From positions 1 through 53,506 of the forward strand of contig JAYMTL010000128.1 in assembly GCA_036897445.1 (NCBI GenBank): a stretch of 53,506 nt of DNA, written 5' to 3'. The number at the start of each line of letters is the position of its first letter. Position 1 is the first letter of the stretch. The position numbers were made by a program, and so were the translations under genes. This document shows positions 48,172 to 53,506 of this stretch, in pieces. The notes beneath the pieces were generated by a model. The model was not told where the DNA came from and searched no databases. It saw nothing but the letters and a program-made list of their open reading frames with translations. The DNA is from Pelargonium tetragonum. Taxonomy: Eukaryota; Streptophyta; Magnoliopsida; Geraniales; Geraniaceae.

Positions 48172-48872
48172 ATAGTGAGAGGTACAAAAACGGTTTACAT
48201 GTAATCAAAGTAATCTTGTGCTGTAGAAGAGAGAAGTTGAAAGGCTCTAACTTCAGCCTACAGGAAATTTCTAACCGTAGCGTTAAGTATAGCTGCTAGG
48301 AAGCGGTGACATAGTAACGAATTAATAGCATAAGTTTCTCACCCGCTGACGGAGAAAGTCGAATATGTAAGCTAATGTACTCGTGTCTCGCATCATATAG
48401 TTTTTTATAAAGGAAAAGCAAGCCCCTCCCTTCCTAATTGATCAGGAAAATCCGTATTGTACTTTGGGGAATATTAGCAAACAGCAAGTCGAACTCATAA
48501 AAAAGTTCTTTCTATAACTAAAATATTTATAGGATCCCGTAGCGAACTAAGTCTTCACTGAGTCTCTCTTAAGAATAAAGAATTTACTTTAGCCTTTTGT
48601 TTTTTTTGAGCTATAATCCCGGAGTATAAATTTGAAAAAACACAAAGCTCCCCCGAGCATCTTTTAACTATCCCTGTAAAAATACTAAAAGCAGAGCATT
48701 AGGAAACCCTTCCCTTTAAAAAGCGCTGCCTTACGAGGAACCCGAGTATGAAAAGTAACTTGTTAATTCCTTAAGGTTTTTTTGTTTTCCTTTAATTACC
48801 TGTTAACTTCTCCTCAATATTATCGCCTAAGATTTTAGAATATATAAGGATCCTCCAATAAGGACCCTCCTG

Positions 48873-48897
48873 ATAAGAAAAAGGAAAAATTTCTTAT
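48873..48897. repeat. 8-bp AT-rich hairpin
   Basis: ATAAGAAA (48873-48880) pairs with TTTCTTAT (48890-48897) across a nine-base A-rich loop. Confidence 0.45.
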
Positions 48898-51800
48898 GAG
48901 TTTCATTACTTATATAAAGAAAGATTTCTTTACAACACAGAAAGAAGAGAGTTGTATTCCTTTGTTCCTAGGTTTCCTGTTTTGGATAAAGAGGTTAAGC
49001 AGCAATGAAGTTTCTGTAAATAAGTCAATTTGAAAGTCTTTCCCTAGTATATAAATGAAGCTGAAGTTTTCTAGTTAGTAAAAGACCTAAAACTAAAATT
49101 GAGTAAATAAAAGAAGGAGTCTTTCTGTATTGTTTACTTATTCTGACAGTCCTAAGAATATATAAGAAAGGCCGTAACTTCTGCTTCAAAAGCCTTAACA
49201 AGAAGCGTCCAGGGTATATAAATATTTGGCTGTGTCTTTTCTTCCTTTGCTTCGGGAATTCTCTTGTGTACTTAAACTAGATACAAAAAGGAGCTAGCCA
49301 AGATACATTTGGGAAATAATTCAATTTCTAAGTTGAGACATATTGTGAAAGAGTCTCTATTTTAAGAGTGGATTTCTTGTATATTTCTCTTGCGAGGTGG
49401 AATGAAACAACTAAGTAACTAGATCGTTAGGAGGCATGCCCTTAAGGAAAAGCTCTTTTGAAAGAGTTAACAGGTGATGAAAGGAAGCTAAAATAAAAAG
49501 TTTATAAGATCTAAAATATAGAATAGAAAACAAGGGGTTTGGAATTGAATTAAAGTATTAAATAAAGTCAAAACTAGGTAGCACTTCACTTCATCAGGGA
49601 ATTCTCTTTAGATTAGAAGCTAGCTTACTGGGAAGGAATTCCGCATTTTCAGCTATTGAAGTACAGGAATTTGTAAAATAAGGATTCTTTAGAGTAGTTA
49701 TTCTAATTTCAGGTTTTGAGGTCTTCTATTATAAGAGGTAACCCCAGTTGCAGGGAAAATCTAAATAATTAATGCATTCTACAAGTTTCTCACATTCGTA
49801 AAGCTTTCCTAAAAAAAATCCTTAAAGTGTACCCCAACTCCCCTTAAAAAGGTTTAGACTAGGGATATCTCTAAAGGAAAAGCCTTAAGATACAAAGTAG
49901 AAACCAAGATTTTTATTCCTCTCTCAAGCTGTGCCTGTAAAAGAAAAAGAGGGAAAGTAGTCTCATTTACAAAAGGGGTGGCCTTTGGGCTTAAGTCATA
50001 AAAACTTTTTTAGGGGCCCCCTTTTCAGAGTACTTAGCAAGCAAATGAAAGGATCTTTGACCTAACAGCATTTAGAATATTGACTTAAAAGGGGCCTCTT
50101 ACGAGACACTAATGAATGTAACAAAAAAGGTTCCTTTTTCACTTTTTATTAAGGGATTCGCTTTTGCTATGCTTCTATAGATTAGTCTGGCTCTGGACTC
50201 GGAGAGACTCTAAATAACTTTATAAGAGTAAATAGCGTATAGATATATTTATATTGTAACCACCCTGTATTGACAAGTTCTAAAGCCCCCACTTTTTAAT
50301 ATAAGAAAGACAGGAGTTCCTGTGCTTATTTAGCCTCCCTTTATACAGAGAAGGAATTGTTTCGCAAAAATATTGAGCTATAAAGTATTCTAATTGAACC
50401 TTATCTTATAATTCAAAACCCTTCTCAAATAGACCCCCGCGGGTGTCCCAACATCTGAAACAGAGATTTAAATACTAGCTAGCCCTTCGAGGAGCTCCCC
50501 GCTTTTAGGCATGAATATATTTTGCTCTTTTCATTCGTACAAATAGGGAGTCCGCGCCATGCATTAGCACTTTAACGCCCCGCCTTAAGAGATGCATTTT
50601 TTGATTACAAGTTTTTAACCGCTACTTCTTTATAAATATAAAGGAGAATTCTTTTGTTATATGAATTCGGGATATTCTCTTTTCTTAACTAGGTTGTATA
50701 GGTCGTATAAAAAAGGCATTCCTACCTTAAGGGTTCCTTTTCTTGTAAATATAGTAAGTAATACTCCATAGAGCCTAAGTATTCAGAGAACTCATTTCAT
50801 TTTATTATAGAATAATTGTAATTGAAGAAACTTGGGGCATTTCCTGATTAAGAAGATTGAGGATAAAAGAAACTCAGCGTGGGATAGAATTAAAAAGGAC
50901 TTTACTCCTCGGATTTTGAACTCTGAAAGAGTCTATCAATTTTTCTTTCAGGAAAAGGACGGGTAGTTAACGGTCCGTTGTTAAGTAATGAGTGCTCTAC
51001 CAGTCTACAGTAGTATAAATAGGAAAGATATAATTTTGAGTCTTTCAAGACATGGAGCAAAAGAGTAACTAGAAATAAGGAATCCTCCGAATTACGATCA
51101 TTATAACAAAGTAAGCCGTTTTGGACCTTTGAATAATTCTATTCCGATGATAAGTGCTTTACCCTGGGCTTATACTCCGGGTTACGCAAAAAAGAATAGG
51201 ATCTTGAATACATTTTACAAAAAAAAGGTTATATTATATAAGAGGAGATGCCTAGTAACTAGAGAACTATCACTAACTCCCCTTAATGCAATACTAGTGG
51301 AGTTAGCAATGGGAGAGGCCCGGAAAGACAGCGTAATAAAGTAGCCCAAATAGATGTTCCTGCAGACTTTAAGAGTCCTATCTCCTTATTCGTTCTTCAA
51401 ATAGTGTCACCTTAAATTAGCCTTACGAAATAAAGGGAAACCCGTACATTCAGGTGTTTTAGCTTCTTAAGATCACAAAGAATTCTAAGTGTACTACTAG
51501 AGAGGGGCTCCTTTCTATTTATTTGCATTTTATGAGGTAAACCCGGTTTTAATAAAGATAGGGAATGAATTCCAGAAAGTGAGGAGTTTTTCGTAAGAAG
51601 TATATAAAATAATAGAAATTTTTTACACGAGGAGTCTAAGTTATACGCTTTTTTTAGTTGAGTACAGGGTATACCTAAGGAAATCGGTAAGGGAGGCTTT
51701 TTCTCCTATAAAAATTCTAAGATAGAATAAAACTTTGTAAAAATAGTAGAATATAGGGTTAATCCTTTACTTTATTTGAATGCATTAGACTTTCAACTTC

Positions 51801-52640
51801 CCGGTCCAACACTTTAACACTCCTGAAAGGGCGGCTCCTGGGAAACAATAACCTAAACCGGGAATATTTGGGCGTTTCCTTATATGCTATGGAATCCCTA
51901 TGAGTTTTCTATTACTTATATTATAGGGCTCCTCATGCCTTTTTCCAATTTATACGAACAATTCTAAGATAAAAGTAATCCAAGCTTTTGCTATATTTGA
52001 TTTGCTCTATAGTTTTCAGTACAACTACGGGAAGCTCTAGTATCTCCTCTATACTCAAATGAGGTAAGGGGCCAACATGATCCACTACTAAAAGAAAAAG
52101 GGGGCTAAGTCTATTTTTCTAAATTACATCTCTTGTAGTGTAGTTATATCCAGTAAAGAATTTCATCAGAAGTCAAGGGTAGTAGAATTCCCGGTAAACC
52201 TACAAATTTCTGAATCTTTCCCTACTCGCGTAAAGCCCCTAGTATTTAAACTGACAAGGTAGTGCTGCTCTTAATAAAGTTCTTACTCGCTTATTATTTA
52301 TTATCTAGGTTTACTCTACCGTATTACACTCAAAAAACAAGAGTTCTTATAACCTTAATGCTCTAAATCTAGGTTCTAGCACTATATTATATAATGAAAA
52401 ATTGAATCCAGTTTTACCATTGAAATTTATCCTGAGAGTATTCAGTTTTCATTTTTAACAAACCTCCTTCTATTTTTGGCAGGTCCCCTTATTTACTTCT
52501 TAAATGCCTTTGGTTTGTAATATTTGTCTTAACTACAGGGATTCTCGGGCACTCCCTTTTGTTAGTTTAACCCTTATTATTTTAATTTAAAAGCCTACAC
52601 CTACCCGGGAATACTAAAAAGTCAAACCCTTTTAGCTTAT

Positions 52641-52677
52641 AGTCCTTAACTTCAAGGACTTTTCTAGAAAAGAGTCC
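52641..52677. promoter_or_regulatory. Two mutually exclusive hairpins (switch-like layout)
   Basis: AGTCCTT (52641-52647) pairs with AAGGACT (52654-52660). The GGACT of that right arm also belongs to a second structure: CTTTTCTAGAAAAG (52659-52672) is a 14-bp perfect palindrome, extended by GGA (52656-52658) pairing with TCC (52675-52677) across a two-base bulge. The two folds cannot coexist. On the minus strand this lies about 30 bases beyond a T-loop box at 52705-52721. No coding gene is attached, so a regulatory role is speculative. Confidence 0.4.
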
Positions 52678-53506
52678 GCAGCCTGCCCGTGCCAAGAATA
52701 TGGGAATTCGAACCTACGACATGGAAAACCTGTGAGCTTTCCTTTTTCAATAAAGCCCTTTAAAAACTTCAACAGCATATAATACAAAAACTTGTTCCTA
52801 GCTAGAGGCATAAGAATTTCTATGTAAGTGATTTTACTACCGAGTTTTTACTTGATAAAATCCTAGTTTTTCTATTTTGCAGAACTTTATATGTTAAGTA
52901 AATATAAAGAGGCAAGCCCAGGAGCTTTGATAAGTCAGTCCTTTACTCTTTTACTAAGGCGCGCTCCTTCTAAAAAGAAACTATAGGCCTTCCTAAGGGA
53001 GTGTATCTTGGCTCATTATTCCGGTAGAAAGTAAGTATAACGGAAAAGTAAGATCTAGAAAAGTGGGTTTTATCTTATCTTCGATACCTGTTTCTAGCTT
53101 AGTTTTGCAAGGAGATGATTCCCCAGTTAGTTTTCTTAGGTCTCCATTTAATGTTTTTAAGTTTAAGCGGTATAATATAAAACTATGTTTGATGAAATGA
53201 CTTAGATAAAGTCATTCACTGTTACTCAAGTTTCTAGAAGTAAGTTAAGAAGAGGTGAAAGATGGATCTTAGATTCTTACAAGTACGGCACCAGTAAATG
53301 AAGTGAGTGTCCGTGGGTTCGAATTTTAGCAAGGTAACTCTGTTAATTTAAGAACGAATCTTTCCCTCCTTTATAAGAATCTTTAGGCGGTAGGTTGCTT
53401 AGAGGTACGAAGTCTTGTTACGTTGCAAGTTATTGAAGTCCGATGGCATAGGTTCGAATAGGATCTTAGGTATAGGAACTGACCAACCCTATCCTACTCT
53501 TTCTCT
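52678..53506. other. End of window with three T-loop-like boxes
   Basis: TTCGAAT boxes with a preceding GG occur on the minus strand near 52711 (GTCGTAGGTTCGAATTCCC) and on the plus strand near 53319 (CCGTGGGTTCGAATTTTAGC) and 53453 (GGCATAGGTTCGAATAGG). Their T-stems pair poorly and no complete cloverleaf can be drawn, though the 53.2-53.35 kb segment has a serine/leucine-like flavour upstream of its box. These are probable tRNA relics. Confidence 0.3.

Larger units (their letters stand above)
47392..52640. other. Long non-coding stretch with scattered hairpins
   Basis: No gene is recognised; frames such as 47466-47705 and 51129-51344 lack ATG starts at their ends and known motifs. Hairpins include CGCTCTC/GAGAGTG (near 47593-47611, one G-U), AGCTCTTT/AAAGAGTT (near 49450-49467, one G-U) and those listed separately. 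GGGGCCCC lies at 50013-50020. GGATCCTCC and GGACCCTCC near 48848-48870 form an imperfect tandem. Confidence 0.5.

Noticed and set aside
1-53506. Group II intron or trans-splicing exon signals
   Set aside because: I looked for domain V-like GAGCCGT...ACGGTTC pairs and for known exon motifs and found none. Absence by eye is not proof.
1-53506. CRISPR arrays, insertion sequences, integrated viruses or retroelements
   Set aside because: No regularly spaced repeats, transposase, reverse transcriptase or capsid-like frames are visible.

Overview
The window looks like part of a large, AT-rich mitochondrial genome from a streptophyte, meaning a charophyte-grade green alga or an early-diverging land plant. 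By eye, GC is roughly one third. The assignment rests on one intact gene, mttB/tatC at 32496-33224. Its protein matches the liverwort/land-plant mitochondrial TatC family along its whole length, and is about the same length as the liverwort protein as I recall it. The conserved family residues are encoded directly, so there is no sign that heavy C-to-U editing is needed. That argues against a fern, lycophyte or seed plant, and so does the low GC.

The rest of the 53.5 kb is close to a gene desert. I recognise no other protein gene, rRNA, group II intron domain V or intact standard tRNA. Every other open frame is 125 codons or shorter, about what chance gives at this base composition. The non-coding DNA holds scattered tRNA-like fossils: two copies derived from trnQ, one from an elongator trnM(CAU), possibly one from trnP, and several isolated T-arms or T-loop boxes of unknown identity. 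It also holds perfect palindromes and hairpins, a diverged pair of dispersed repeats (101-242 and 37101-37226), short tandem duplications, and many small GC clusters built on GGGCCC.

Layout: 1-8 kb has repeat copy A and one T-arm fossil. 8-21 kb has hairpins only, including a 13-bp perfect stem at 8033-8076. 21-25 kb has a trnP-like and a trnM-like fossil, the latter followed by a 28-bp perfect palindrome. 25-31 kb is nearly empty. 31.4-33.2 kb is the only gene-centred locus: a truncated tRNA-like structure, a G-poor tract, a degenerate trnQ, a hairpin and then mttB. 35-40 kb has repeat copy B, a 9-bp hairpin and a second trnQ derivative whose anticodon loop reads GGG. 40-53.5 kb has tandem duplications, hairpins and weak T-loop boxes.

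The most interesting idea is that some tRNA fossils act as t-elements, tRNA-shaped signals cut by RNase P or RNase Z to form mRNA ends. The trnQ relic 111 bases before the mttB start is the best candidate. This is inference and would need transcript-end data.
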